DNA from: Kingella sp. (in: b-proteobacteria)
Lineage (GTDB): Bacteria > Pseudomonadota > Gammaproteobacteria > Burkholderiales > Neisseriaceae
DNA: 18,885 nt
Assembly: GCF_030527935.1 (NCBI RefSeq)
Contig: NZ_JAUMZV010000040.1
Location: 1 to 18,885 of the forward strand
Reading direction: 5' to 3'
In this document: piece after piece, positions 1 to 6,454 of the stretch
Numbering within the stretch: position 1 is the first letter of the stretch
How the letters are laid out: every line of letters begins with the position of its first letter
Notes under the pieces: model-generated
Seen by the model: only the letters and a program-made list of their open reading frames with translations
The model's database searches: none
What the model was told of the DNA's origin: nothing
Position numbers and translations under genes: made by a program

Positions 1-1
1 T

Positions 2-76
2 AGCCGCACTTCGTGCGCCGTCGGACAAGCGCACGCTTTTTCCCGAAAAAAGGATACTTTGTTCGGCTGGACGTAG
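2..76 (+). CDS. Possible C-terminal tail of a gene entering from the left
   Basis: A plus-strand frame is open from the window edge and stops at TAG 74-76, ending in residues FSRKKDTLFGWT. I do not recognise a family and 24 codons are too few to prove coding. The only support is that a plus-strand hairpin with a T-run follows at 155-181, as expected if a rightward gene ends here. It could equally be non-coding sequence. Confidence 0.2.
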   Translation, partial: SRTSCAVGQAHAFSRKKDTLFGWT

Positions 77-97
77 GGGAGAGAGAGTGGCAGTAGT

Positions 98-159
98 AAA
101 CGGTTGTGATGGATTAGGCAGCCTGAAACCTAATCCATCCAATATTCAAGAAACCGTTT
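98..159. repeat. Stem-loop carrying a DUS in its loop
   Basis: An 11-bp inverted repeat (108-118 with 129-139, GATGGATTAGG) flanks an exact DUS at 116-127, and an outer pair AAACGGTT/AACCGTTT encloses it. The element lies between the left-edge sequence and trpF. Confidence 0.5.
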
Positions 160-181
160 GGCGCGATACCAAACGTTTTTT
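155..181 (+). terminator. Rho-independent terminator, rightward
   Basis: A 7-bp stem CGTTTGG (155-161) / CCAAACG (169-175) with a 7-nt loop is followed at once by six T (176-181). It would end a plus-strand transcript coming from the left of the window. It converges with trpF. Confidence 0.6.
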
Positions 182-185
182 GTTT

Positions 186-228
186 TTCAGGCTGCCTTTG
201 CCAGTTGGCAATGATTAGGCAGCCTGAA
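186..228 (-). terminator. Inverted DUS pair after trpF
   Basis: Two exact DUS copies face each other (186-197 and 217-228), giving a 12-bp stem. A second small hairpin, TTGCCA-GT-TGGCAA at 198-211, lies in the loop. The pair sits eight bases past the trpF stop. Inverted DUS pairs are widely regarded as terminators in Neisseriaceae. There is no U-run on the minus strand, so strength is uncertain. Confidence 0.55.
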
Positions 229-235
229 ATCGTGT

Positions 236-874
236 TCACGCGCTGGATGCTGCATCAAACCCGCGCACCGCTGCCATAAACGCTGCCATTTTTTCGGGCG
301 ATTTTACGCCCGCCGCGCTTTCTACGCCGCTGGATACGTCCACCGCTTGGGCGCGGGTAACGCGCAAGGCGGCGGCGACGTTTTCTGGGGTTAAGCCGCC
401 CGACAAAATCCAATGCGCGTTTAGGTTTTCGGGCAGCATCGTCCAGTCAAATGTGTGTCCTGTGCCACCGTATGCGCCGTTAACAAAGGCATCAAACAGC
501 ACGGCGCGGGCATCGGCAAAGTCGTGCAGGGCGGCGGTGATGTCGGCGGGGGTTTGCACGCGCACGGCTTTGAGATAGGGGCGGTGGAATTGCTGGCAGA
601 AGGCGGGCGTTTCGTCGCCATGGAATTGCAGCACGTCAATCGGCACGCGGGCGAGCGTTTCACGGATGCGCTCGGCGGTTTCGTTCACAAACAGGGCGAC
701 GATGCTGACAAAGGGCGGCAAGGCGCGGGTGATGGCTTGGGCTTGGGCGATGGTTACGTTGCGTTTGCTGCCTGCGAAGAAGACGAGCCCGATGGCATCT
801 GCGCCCAGTTGCGCGGCGAGTTGGGCATCTTGCGGGCGTGTGATGCCGCAGATTTTGGTTTGGATTTTGGCCAT
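236..874 (-). CDS. trpF: Phosphoribosylanthranilate isomerase
   Basis: This enzyme converts N-(5'-phosphoribosyl)anthranilate to the 1-deoxyribulose phosphate form (CdRP) in cytoplasmic tryptophan synthesis. The 212-residue protein is a complete single-domain TIM barrel of normal length. The N-terminal KICGIT motif holds the catalytic cysteine (Cys9), and Asp128 in VLFDAF is the matching acid. The FVN, LQFHGDE, GGTG and LSGGLTPENV stretches are family hallmarks, the last being the phosphate-binding end of the barrel. The ATG at 872-874 is chosen because the family starts just before KICG. No strong Shine-Dalgarno sequence precedes it. No other trp gene is in the window, and about 280 bp of repeats separate it from rapZ, so it is probably transcribed alone or by read-through. 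Confidence 0.96.
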   Translation of the reverse strand: MAKIQTKICGITRPQDAQLAAQLGADAIGLVFFAGSKRNVTIAQAQAITRALPPFVSIVALFVNETAERIRETLARVPIDVLQFHGDETPAFCQQFHRPYLKAVRVQTPADITAALHDFADARAVLFDAFVNGAYGGTGHTFDWTMLPENLNAHWILSGGLTPENVAAALRVTRAQAVDVSSGVESAAGVKSPEKMAAFMAAVRGFDAASSA

Positions 875-1092
875 GGTGGTTTTTGGGGATGGGTTGGGGT
901 AAGGGGAAATAGGCAGCCTGAAAATGGGTGGAGATTGGTGGGCAAGCGAGTTGCCACCCTACGGGGCGTTTGTTGTTACCGCGTGATAGGCAGCCTGAAA
1001 CCTCAAATGGAGCGGCGACGGCTCGTCGCCAAATGGTATGCAATGGGGATTGGTTGCCACAATATCGGCGAGCTGCCAACGCTCCATGTGGT
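875..1092. repeat. Repeat-rich trpF-rapZ spacer: DUS copies and small hairpins
   Basis: I see no gene here. Exact DUS copies at 911-922 and 988-999 are each followed by a palindromic module: an imperfect hairpin around GGTGGGCAAGCGAGTTGCCACC (about 938-960) and a 7-bp hairpin GGCGACG-GCT-CGTCGCC at 1014-1030. A third DUS begins at 1093. The repeated 'DUS plus hairpin' layout looks like successive insertions of related small repeats. Confidence 0.5.
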
Positions 1093-1154
1093 AGGCAGCC
1101 TGAAAATAAGCGCAGCGCGTTATGAATATAGGTTCTTACCTTTTCAGGCTGCCT
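1093..1154 (-). terminator. rapZ: Inverted DUS pair ending rapZ
   Basis: DUS copies at 1093-1104 and 1143-1154 extend to a 14-bp perfect stem (1093-1106 with 1141-1154) around a 34-nt loop. On the minus strand the first DUS supplies the last two bases of the rapZ TAG stop. The loop holds TGAATATAGGTTCT (1123-1136), nearly the same as the end of the palindromic element at 3160-3321. Confidence 0.6.
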
Positions 1155-1998
1155 ATTGGCTCAACTGGCGGTGGAACAACAGCGTTTGATAATCGTGCGC
1201 GAGCTGTTTGGCGAGCTGTTCGGCGATGTAAACGGAGCGGTGTTGCCCGCCTGTGCAGCCGATGGCGATGGTTACATAGCTGCGGTTTTCTTGGCGGATG
1301 CGCGGTAGCCAGCGGGTTAGGAAGCGGTGGATGTCGCTTATCATTTCGTTCACCAGCGGCTGGGCGGCGAGAAATGCTTGGATGGGCTGGTCTTTGCCGT
1401 TGTAGGGGCGCAGGCTGGGGTCGTAGTAGGGATTGGGCAGGCTGCGCACGTCAAACACGAAATCGGCGGGGGGCGGCGCGCTGTGTTTGAAGCCAAATGA
1501 GACGATGCTCACCAGCAGGCGGTTGTGATCTATGCCTATCCATTGTGCGACAAGCTGGCGCAGTTGTTGCGCGGTAAGCTGGCTGGTGTCTATGCAGTAG
1601 GCGTGTTCGCGCAGGGGGGCGAGCCATTCGCGCTCGCGGTGCAGGCTTTCGGGCAGGGTGATGTGGTTGCGGGCGAGTGGGTGGCTGCGGCGGGTTTCGG
1701 AGAAGCGGCGCAGTAGCACGGCATCGCTGGCTTCTAAAAACAGGATGCTGACTTGATGCCCTGCGCGGCGCAGGGCGATTAGGGTTTCGCGGGCGGTGTG
1801 GGTGTTGAGATTGGAGCGGATGTCTATGCTGATGGCGAGTGGGTTGTTGTTTTGGCTGGGGTGGCTGTGCAGTTGAATTAGCTCGGGCAGGAGTTCCAGC
1901 GGCAGGTTGTCTATGCAGAAAAAGCCGTTGTCTTCCAGCAGGTTAAGGGCGATGGTTTTGCCTGAGCCTGATAAGCCGCTAATCAGGATGATTTTCAT
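1153..1998 (-). CDS. rapZ: RNase adapter protein RapZ
   Basis: RapZ is a nucleotide-binding protein. In E. coli it brings the sRNA GlmZ to RNase E and so controls glucosamine-6-phosphate synthase. Whether this holds in Neisseriaceae is inference. The 281-residue protein is full length. Walker A is GLSGSGKT at residues 8-15, with a Walker B-like ISIDIRS stretch near 57, and the C-terminal domain carries the family signature GCTGGQHRS. The start ATG (1996-1998) lies inside the 3' end of hprK, a 20-bp overlap implying translational coupling. The stop codon TAG is formed by one base plus the first two bases of a DUS. The gene closes the ptsN-hprK-rapZ cluster. Confidence 0.96.
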   Translation of the reverse strand: MKIILISGLSGSGKTIALNLLEDNGFFCIDNLPLELLPELIQLHSHPSQNNNPLAISIDIRSNLNTHTARETLIALRRAGHQVSILFLEASDAVLLRRFSETRRSHPLARNHITLPESLHREREWLAPLREHAYCIDTSQLTAQQLRQLVAQWIGIDHNRLLVSIVSFGFKHSAPPPADFVFDVRSLPNPYYDPSLRPYNGKDQPIQAFLAAQPLVNEMISDIHRFLTRWLPRIRQENRSYVTIAIGCTGGQHRSVYIAEQLAKQLAHDYQTLLFHRQLSQ

Positions 1999-2944
1999 GG
2001 TTGCTCTCTTCGGGTTTGTTCATCATGCTTTGGTGGCGTTCTAAAAATTCTTTGGTGCTGTCTTTGCCGTTGCGGTGCAGGATGTAGTTGCGCACGGCGG
2101 CTTCCACCAACACGGCTAGGTTGCGCCCTGCGGCAACGGGCAGCGTTACCGAGCGGATGGGCACGTTTAAGATGGTTTCGGTTTCGGTGCGGATGCTTAG
2201 GCGGTCTAGCGTTTTCATGTAATCATCATCCGCCAGCACTAGGTTGATAATCAGGCGCAGGTTTTTTTTCGGGCGGATGGCGGTTTCGCCAAACATATGG
2301 CGGATATTGAGCACGCCCAAGCCGCGCACTTCCAAAAAATCGCGCAACACGGGCGGGCAACGCCCTTCTAGGATTTCGGGCGTGGTGCGATACAGTTCAA
2401 CGGCATCATCGGCAACCAAACTATGCCCGCGCGAAATCAATTCCAACGCCAGCTCGCTTTTGCCCAGCCCCGATTTGCCCGTGAGCAGCACGCCGATTTC
2501 AAACACATCCAAAAACACACCGTGTTTGATGGTGGAAGCCGCCAACACGCGCTGCAAATAGATGCGCAGCACATCCATCAAATAAGGGCTTTCCAGCTTG
2601 GACGTGAGCAGCGGGGTGTGGTGGGTGTGGCAGTAGTCGCGCAGGCTTTGCGGGATGGGCAGATTGTTGGCAACGATGACCAGCGTCATGGGGAAGTTGA
2701 ACAGCTCGTTTAAGCCTGTGGCGTGGTTGGCTTGTTCCAGTTTGTGCAAATAGGCAACTTCGGCAACGCCCAGCACTTGCACTTGGTTGTGGTGGATAAA
2801 ATTGAGATGCCCCACCAGCGCCAACACGGGGCGGTCAGCTTCCACGGCAATGCGGTTATCGCCGCCCGCCGCGCCCGCTGCCCACGCCAGTTGCAATTTG
2901 TGTTGATTGTCTTGATAGAGCTTGCGCACGGAGATGCTGGGCAT
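1979..2944 (-). CDS. hprK: HPr kinase/phosphorylase
   Basis: This bifunctional enzyme phosphorylates and dephosphorylates a serine of the PTS carrier protein HPr; it acts in the cytoplasm as a hexamer. The 321-residue protein shows an N-terminal domain, then Walker A GKSGLGKS (residues 156-163), the VADDAVEL stretch, and the HprK signature LEVRGLGVLNI (about 204-214). The reading frame is open further upstream, but that extension runs through a DUS (its N-terminus reads FSGCL). The start at 2942-2944 (MPSISVRKL) is preceded by AAGGA at good spacing and matches the family N-terminus. The gene overlaps rapZ by 20 bp. It is separated from ptsN by about 550 bp of repeats, so it may have its own promoter. 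Confidence 0.95.
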   Translation of the reverse strand: MPSISVRKLYQDNQHKLQLAWAAGAAGGDNRIAVEADRPVLALVGHLNFIHHNQVQVLGVAEVAYLHKLEQANHATGLNELFNFPMTLVIVANNLPIPQSLRDYCHTHHTPLLTSKLESPYLMDVLRIYLQRVLAASTIKHGVFLDVFEIGVLLTGKSGLGKSELALELISRGHSLVADDAVELYRTTPEILEGRCPPVLRDFLEVRGLGVLNIRHMFGETAIRPKKNLRLIINLVLADDDYMKTLDRLSIRTETETILNVPIRSVTLPVAAGRNLAVLVEAAVRNYILHRNGKDSTKEFLERHQSMMNKPEESNHENHPD

Positions 2945-2965
2945 GGGGGTTCCTTGTTTTGGGGT

Positions 2966-3008
2966 TTCAGGCTGCCTTTGGGGGTGGCGGATGGTTAGGC
3001 AGCCTGAA
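2966..3008. terminator. Inverted DUS pair upstream of hprK
   Basis: Exact DUS copies at 2966-2977 and 2997-3008 in inverted orientation form a 12-13 bp stem with a 19-nt loop. It lies just before the hprK ribosome binding site, so it would be a 5' leader hairpin for hprK or end read-through from ptsN. Confidence 0.45.
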
Positions 3009-3017
3009 AACAATTTT

Positions 3018-3159
3018 TATAGTAAGCCAAAAGTAAAAATAGCATGAGTAGGGTGTGGCTTTGCCACGCACCATTTAAGCATTGCTAAACGGTGCGTGAG
3101 CAAGCTCACACACCCTACTCGCTGATTGAATGAGATATTTCTTGATTTATTCCACTATA
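3018..3159. repeat. Palindromic element with TATAGT ends (Correia-like ends)
   Basis: The outer ends are TATAGT (3018-3023) and ACTATA (3154-3159). Inside is a perfect 12-bp inverted repeat GAGTAGGGTGTG (3046-3057 with 3109-3120), then two side hairpins (GTGGC-TTT-GCCAC and GTGAGC-AA-GCTCAC), then an inner 8-bp stem (3065-3072 with 3091-3098). The whole can fold as a cruciform. The right end read inward, TATAGTGGAATAAAT, resembles the start of neisserial Correia elements as I remember them. The left end does not continue that match. Confidence 0.5.
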
Positions 3160-3321
3160 AGAACCTGTATTCACTATTTTCATAGGCATCTTTTATGCCC
3201 TAAAAACGCGGCTACTGCGTTAAAAATGCGCGCAAGGTGTCCAACCTTGCGGCGCTTTTTGCCTTGTATCCACGTTTTTATGCCATAAAATCTACCTATG
3301 CAAATAGTGAATACAGGTTCT
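3160..3321. repeat. 162-bp palindromic MITE-like element
   Basis: The terminal inverted repeats are 29 bp (3160-3188 and 3293-3321) with two mismatches, beginning AGAACCTGTATTCACTATTT. The match continues inward, more weakly, to a central hairpin GCAAGGT/ACCTTGC near 3232-3248, so the element is close to a full-length palindrome. There is no ORF. I see no clear target duplication. It abuts the previous element exactly. Confidence 0.6.
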
Positions 3322-3496
3322 AAAAACGCCGTTTTAGCTCTGCTGAAACTTGCTTCGCTCGTTTTTAGGCTACTTTTGAGATTTCAGGCTGCCCTAAAAC
3401 AGCAAAAAGGGCGTATTGCGCATACACCCCTACCATCTTATGTTCAACATCATCAGGCAGCCTGAAAGCCAAAAGCTTCAACGGAGTTAAAACTGC
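3322..3496. other. ptsN downstream spacer
   Basis: I see no gene. It holds a one-mismatch DUS at 3383-3394 and an exact DUS at 3455-3466, in opposite orientations and just beyond the ptsN stop. They could pair as a long-loop terminator for ptsN. Confidence 0.4.
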
Positions 3497-3946
3497 CTAC
3501 GCTGCCAACAGCAAATCCCGCGCTGCTTCGGGCGTGCCGCAAGATTGCAAAGCATCGCGCACGCTTTTCTCGCTAAACCGCCCCGCCAAATGCGCCAGCA
3601 GTTCCAAATGCTCGCTGGTTGCCGCTTCGGGCACAAGCAGTACAAACACCAGCGACACGGGTTTGTTATCAGGCGCGTCAAATTCAATCGGCTCTTTTAG
3701 GCGGATAAACGCGCCCGTGGCGGCGGACACGCTGGCGTGCCGTCCATGCGGCATGGCAACGCCCTGCCCCAGCGCGGTTGAACCCAAGCGTTCACGCACC
3801 ACCAAGCAATCAAATATTTCGCTTTGCGGCAAACCGCTTTGCGCGGCAAAAAGCTGCGCCACGCATTCAAATAGGCGTTTTTTGCTGCTGGTTTCAGCGT
3901 CTAAAATAATATGAGAAACGGGAAGAATGTCTGAAAGAGAAATCAT
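3497..3946 (-). CDS. ptsN: Nitrogen-PTS EIIA component (EIIA-Ntr)
   Basis: This is the terminal phosphoryl acceptor of the regulatory PTS. It does not move sugar but acts by protein contacts, for example on potassium transport and sensor kinases in other bacteria. The 149-residue protein is one complete PTS EIIA type-2 domain. The phospho-accepting histidine is His67 in AMPHGRH, preceded by the usual RERLGSTALGQGVA lead-in. The ATG at 3944-3946 gives the family N-terminus (ISLSDILP), with AAAGG about 11 bases upstream. A good sigma-70-like promoter lies at 3978-4006. The neighbours hprK and rapZ make the usual cluster. The HPr and enzyme I genes are not in this window. Confidence 0.94.
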   Translation of the reverse strand: MISLSDILPVSHIILDAETSSKKRLFECVAQLFAAQSGLPQSEIFDCLVVRERLGSTALGQGVAMPHGRHASVSAATGAFIRLKEPIEFDAPDNKPVSLVFVLLVPEAATSEHLELLAHLAGRFSEKSVRDALQSCGTPEAARDLLLAA

Positions 3947-3977
3947 GCGGCGTATGCCTTTGAGTTATTGGGCGCGA

Positions 3978-4006
3978 ATTTTAACGCTTGCTTACATTGG
4001 CTTCAA
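3978..4006 (-). promoter_or_regulatory. ptsN: Sigma-70-type promoter for ptsN
   Basis: Read on the minus strand: TTGAAG (4006-4001), a 17-bp spacer, then TAAAAT (3983-3978). The -10 box is 31 bases before the ptsN ATG. Box sequence and spacing are close to consensus. This is by inspection only. Confidence 0.55.
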
Positions 4007-4025
4007 TGATTTTTACAGTTGGGAT

Positions 4026-4092
4026 TTCAGGCTGCCTATATTGTTTTCAGGCTGCCTTATTCATCGCCATCCCCGCCGTTAGGCAGCCTGAA
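4026..4092 (-). terminator. Triple DUS cluster after dusA
   Basis: DUS copies at 4026-4037 and 4046-4057 point one way and a third at 4081-4092 the other. The third, next to the dusA stop, can pair with either of the others, giving alternative 12-14 bp stems. It is likely the dusA terminator, placed just upstream of the ptsN promoter. Confidence 0.5.
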
Positions 4093-4109
4093 AACCCCAC
4101 CCACCCCGC

Positions 4110-5120
4110 TCACAACCCCTTTTCCACTTCCGCCCACGCTTCCAAAATCAATTCCGCGCGGTTGGCTTTCAGCAATTCCGCGTCCGACAACATTTGCCGC
4201 CACGTTCGCGCGCCGTGCAAGCCGTGCATCAAGCCAAGATAATGGCGTGCCATGTGGCGCAAAATCGTGCCACGCCCTGCGGCAAGTTGCGTTTGCGCGT
4301 AGGCGTAAAGCCGCTGTATCAGCTCGTTATACGCGATTTCAGGCTGCTCGCTGCCGTAAAACAGCCTGTCCCAATCGCGCATCAGCATGGTGTTGTGATA
4401 CGCTTCGCGCCCAATCATCACGCCGTCCACATGGCGCAGGTGTTCGGCGATTTCGGCGTTGGTTTTGATGCCACCGTTGATGATGATTTCCAAATCGGGA
4501 AAATCTTGTTTTAATTGATAAACATAATGATATTTCAGCGGCGGAATGTCGCGGTTTTCTTTGGGCGACAAGCCATCCAACCATGCATTGCGGGCGTGGA
4601 CAATATAAGTGCGCACGGGCGTTTTCTCGCGCAGCGTGCCAACAAAATCGCGCACGCTGCTGTATTCGGTTTGCTTGTCCACGCCGATGCGGTGTTTCAC
4701 CGTAATATCGCAATCGGGCGCGGCTTGCTGCATGGCGTTCAGGCAATCGGCAACCAACGCGACTTCGTTCATCAAACACGCGCCAAACGCGCCTTTTTGC
4801 ACGCGCGGGCTGGGGCAGCCACAGTTTAGGTTGATTTCATCGTATTGATATTGCGCCACTTTTTTCGCCGCTTGCGCCAACTGCGCGGGGTCGCTGCCGC
4901 CCAGTTGCAAGGCAATGGGGTGCTCGCAGTTGTTATATTCTAAAAACCGCGCGGGGTCGCCGTGGATAATCGCGCCCGCGTTTATCATTTCGGTGTAAAG
5001 CCATGTGTGGCGGCTGATTTGGCGGGCAAGATAGCGGAAATGGCGGTCAGTCCAATCTAGCATCGGCGCAATGGATAATCGCCTTTTCCTTTTAATATCA
5101 TCAACTTCATTATTTTTCAT
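4110..5120 (-). CDS. dusA: tRNA-dihydrouridine synthase A, 5' end rebuilt by prophage insertion
   Basis: DusA is a flavin enzyme that reduces uridines to dihydrouridine in the D-loop of tRNAs. The 336-residue protein has the APMLDWTDRH opening of the DusA barrel, NLNCGCPSPRVQKGAFGACLM with the catalytic cysteine (Cys102 by position in GCPS), the KHRIGVD stretch and INGGI near the phosphate site. Residues from about RRLSIAPML onward match the family. The first dozen (MKNNEVDDIKRK) are lysine/asparagine-rich, encoded by AT-rich DNA, and look phage-supplied. The start at 5118-5120 has AAGGT at good spacing (5127-5131). The integrase lies just beyond and divergent, as in prophages that use the 5' end of dusA. 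The enzyme is therefore probably still made, from a phage-derived start. Confidence 0.95.
   Translation of the reverse strand: MKNNEVDDIKRKRRLSIAPMLDWTDRHFRYLARQISRHTWLYTEMINAGAIIHGDPARFLEYNNCEHPIALQLGGSDPAQLAQAAKKVAQYQYDEINLNCGCPSPRVQKGAFGACLMNEVALVADCLNAMQQAAPDCDITVKHRIGVDKQTEYSSVRDFVGTLREKTPVRTYIVHARNAWLDGLSPKENRDIPPLKYHYVYQLKQDFPDLEIIINGGIKTNAEIAEHLRHVDGVMIGREAYHNTMLMRDWDRLFYGSEQPEIAYNELIQRLYAYAQTQLAAGRGTILRHMARHYLGLMHGLHGARTWRQMLSDAELLKANRAELILEAWAEVEKGL
5055..5085. other. attL: Likely attL core region inside dusA
   Basis: The point where dusA changes from family-conserved (LSIAPMLDWT) to AT-rich unconserved sequence lies here. A known family of integrases uses this 5' segment of dusA as its target. 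The exact core cannot be set without attR or an empty-site genome. Confidence 0.45.
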
Positions 5121-5198
5121 TAACTTACCTTAAAATTTTACCTTGCGAATAACCGTGTTTAGCGGGGTTTTCTTGGGTGTTTTGGTGGTTTTGTTGTA

Positions 5199-5246
5199 CC
5201 ATATTTGCACCATCACAACCAATTAAGAGAAATGGTGCAAATATGG
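5199..5246 (+). promoter_or_regulatory. 15-bp perfect inverted repeat over the integrase start
   Basis: CCATATTTGCACCAT (5199-5213) and its exact complement (5232-5246) are separated by 18 bp. The right arm includes the integrase ATG at 5243-5245. It could be an operator, or in mRNA a hairpin that hides the start codon. Confidence 0.55.
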
Positions 5247-6406
5247 GCAGCATTGTGAAACGTACCAATCCATCGGGCAAAACGGTTTATCGAGCGCAGA
5301 TTCGCATTGACCGTGCGGCTTATCCAAAGTTTACGGAAAGCCGCACATTTAGCGAACGCCGTTTGGCGGCGGCATGGCTGAAAAAACGCGAAGCCGAGCT
5401 GGAAGCCAACCCTGAATTGCTGTATTACGGTGGCAAAAAACAAGCCATCCCCACCTTGGGGCAGGCGATTGAACGCTATTTCGCCGAGCCAGCAGCAACA
5501 GAATTTGGGCGCACAAAATCGGCAACTTTGCAATTTCTATTGAACTATCCCATTGCAAAGCTACCGTTAGACAAAATACGCCGCGCGGACATTGCTGCCC
5601 ACATCAACCAACGGCGCAATGGATGGGGCGGCGTTTTACCTGTCAAACCGCAAACCGTCAATAACGATTTGCAGTACATCCGCGGCATGTTGAAGCACGC
5701 GCATTTTGTTTGGGGCTTGGATGTGAACTGGGCGGAGATAGATTTGGCGATAGAAGGTGCACGTCGGGCGCGACTGATTGCCAAAAGCGATGAGCGAATG
5801 CGACTAGCGACCGCGCAAGAATTGCAGGCACTCACAGATTATTTTTACTACCAATGGCGCACGCGCCCCAATAGTACCAAGTTCCCCATGCACTTAATCA
5901 TGTGGTTTGCCATTTACTCTTGCCGCCGAGAAGGCGAAATCACGCGCCTAGCATGGGCGGATTATGACGAAACCGCAGGCGATTGGCTGGTGCGCGATTT
6001 GAAAAGCCCCGGCGGCGGCAAAGGCAACCACGCCCGCTTTGTGGTAAACAACCATCTGCGCCAAGTCATCGCCGCATTTAGGCAGCCTGAAATTCACAAT
6101 CGCCTAAAATGGCGCGAGATGCAGCCTGAAAAATGGTTGATAGGCGGCGACAGCAAAAGCATCAGTTCCGCCTTTGCCCGCGCGTGCAAATTTTTAGGCA
6201 TCAAAGATTTACGCTTCCACGACCTACGCCACGAAGGCGCGACCCGCTTTGCCGAAGATGGTTTAACCGTGCCACAAATACAGCAAATCACGCTACACCA
6301 AAGCTGGAAAACTTTGCAGCGTTATGTGAACCTTGCCAGCCGACCGCGCGAAAACCGCCTAGACTTTGCCGCCGCCTTAGCCGCCGCGCAACAAAAGGCA
6401 GCCTGA
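5243..6406 (+). CDS. int: Tyrosine recombinase, prophage integrase (dusA type)
   Basis: It carries out site-specific integration and excision of the prophage. The 387-residue protein has an N-terminal arm-binding region (VYRAQIRIDR), a core-binding region (about 70-180) and the catalytic domain. Visible catalytic residues are Arg229 (CRREGEI), probably Lys260, His326-x-x-Arg329 (HDLRH), His352 and the nucleophile Tyr361 (LQRYVNL). The frame is open from 5177, but the start at 5243 (MGSIVKRTNPSGK) fits integrase N-termini better. A weak AAGAGA lies upstream, and the ATG is inside a 15-bp inverted repeat. An internal DUS encodes RQPE, and the stop TGA and last residues come from another DUS at 6396-6407. 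It is divergent from dusA and convergent with the portal gene. Confidence 0.93.
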   Translation: MGSIVKRTNPSGKTVYRAQIRIDRAAYPKFTESRTFSERRLAAAWLKKREAELEANPELLYYGGKKQAIPTLGQAIERYFAEPAATEFGRTKSATLQFLLNYPIAKLPLDKIRRADIAAHINQRRNGWGGVLPVKPQTVNNDLQYIRGMLKHAHFVWGLDVNWAEIDLAIEGARRARLIAKSDERMRLATAQELQALTDYFYYQWRTRPNSTKFPMHLIMWFAIYSCRREGEITRLAWADYDETAGDWLVRDLKSPGGGKGNHARFVVNNHLRQVIAAFRQPEIHNRLKWREMQPEKWLIGGDSKSISSAFARACKFLGIKDLRFHDLRHEGATRFAEDGLTVPQIQQITLHQSWKTLQRYVNLASRPRENRLDFAAALAAAQQKAA

Positions 6407-6437
6407 AAACGAATCATCATCCATTTTCAGGCTGCCT
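6396..6437. terminator. Bidirectional inverted-DUS terminator between int and Q
   Basis: A 14-bp perfect stem (6396-6409 with 6424-6437) with a 14-nt loop is built of two exact DUS copies. It lies between two convergent genes whose stops are 48 bp apart, and it carries the integrase stop codon in its left arm. Confidence 0.7.
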
Positions 6438-6454
6438 AAGGTAAAGGCGTGCGC

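Noticed and set aside
116..1154. Regularly recurring short repeats as a CRISPR array
   Set aside because: The repeats are 12 bp, in both orientations, with irregular spacing, and are scattered over the whole window. They are DNA uptake sequences.
455..1189. Long open frame on the plus strand opposite trpF
   Set aside because: It lies antisense to the clear trpF gene, then runs through DUS repeats. Its sequence is low-complexity Gly/Ala/Val and shows no family pattern.
2945..3013. Upstream extension of hprK
   Set aside because: The added residues are a translated DUS (FSGCL, RQPE), and a good ribosome binding site precedes the internal ATG at 2944.
5135..5163. Sigma-70 promoter for the rebuilt dusA
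   Set aside because: TAAAAT is present, but the best -35 candidate is poor and only 15 bp away, and the transcription start would fall inside the ribosome binding site.
5000..5242. tRNA gene as the integration target
   Set aside because: No cloverleaf-like sequence is seen near the integrase. The junction is in the dusA coding sequence instead.
6407..6454. cos site between int and Q, by analogy with P2
   Set aside because: Only 48 bp are present and they are mostly an inverted DUS pair. I cannot identify a cohesive-end sequence here or elsewhere in the window.
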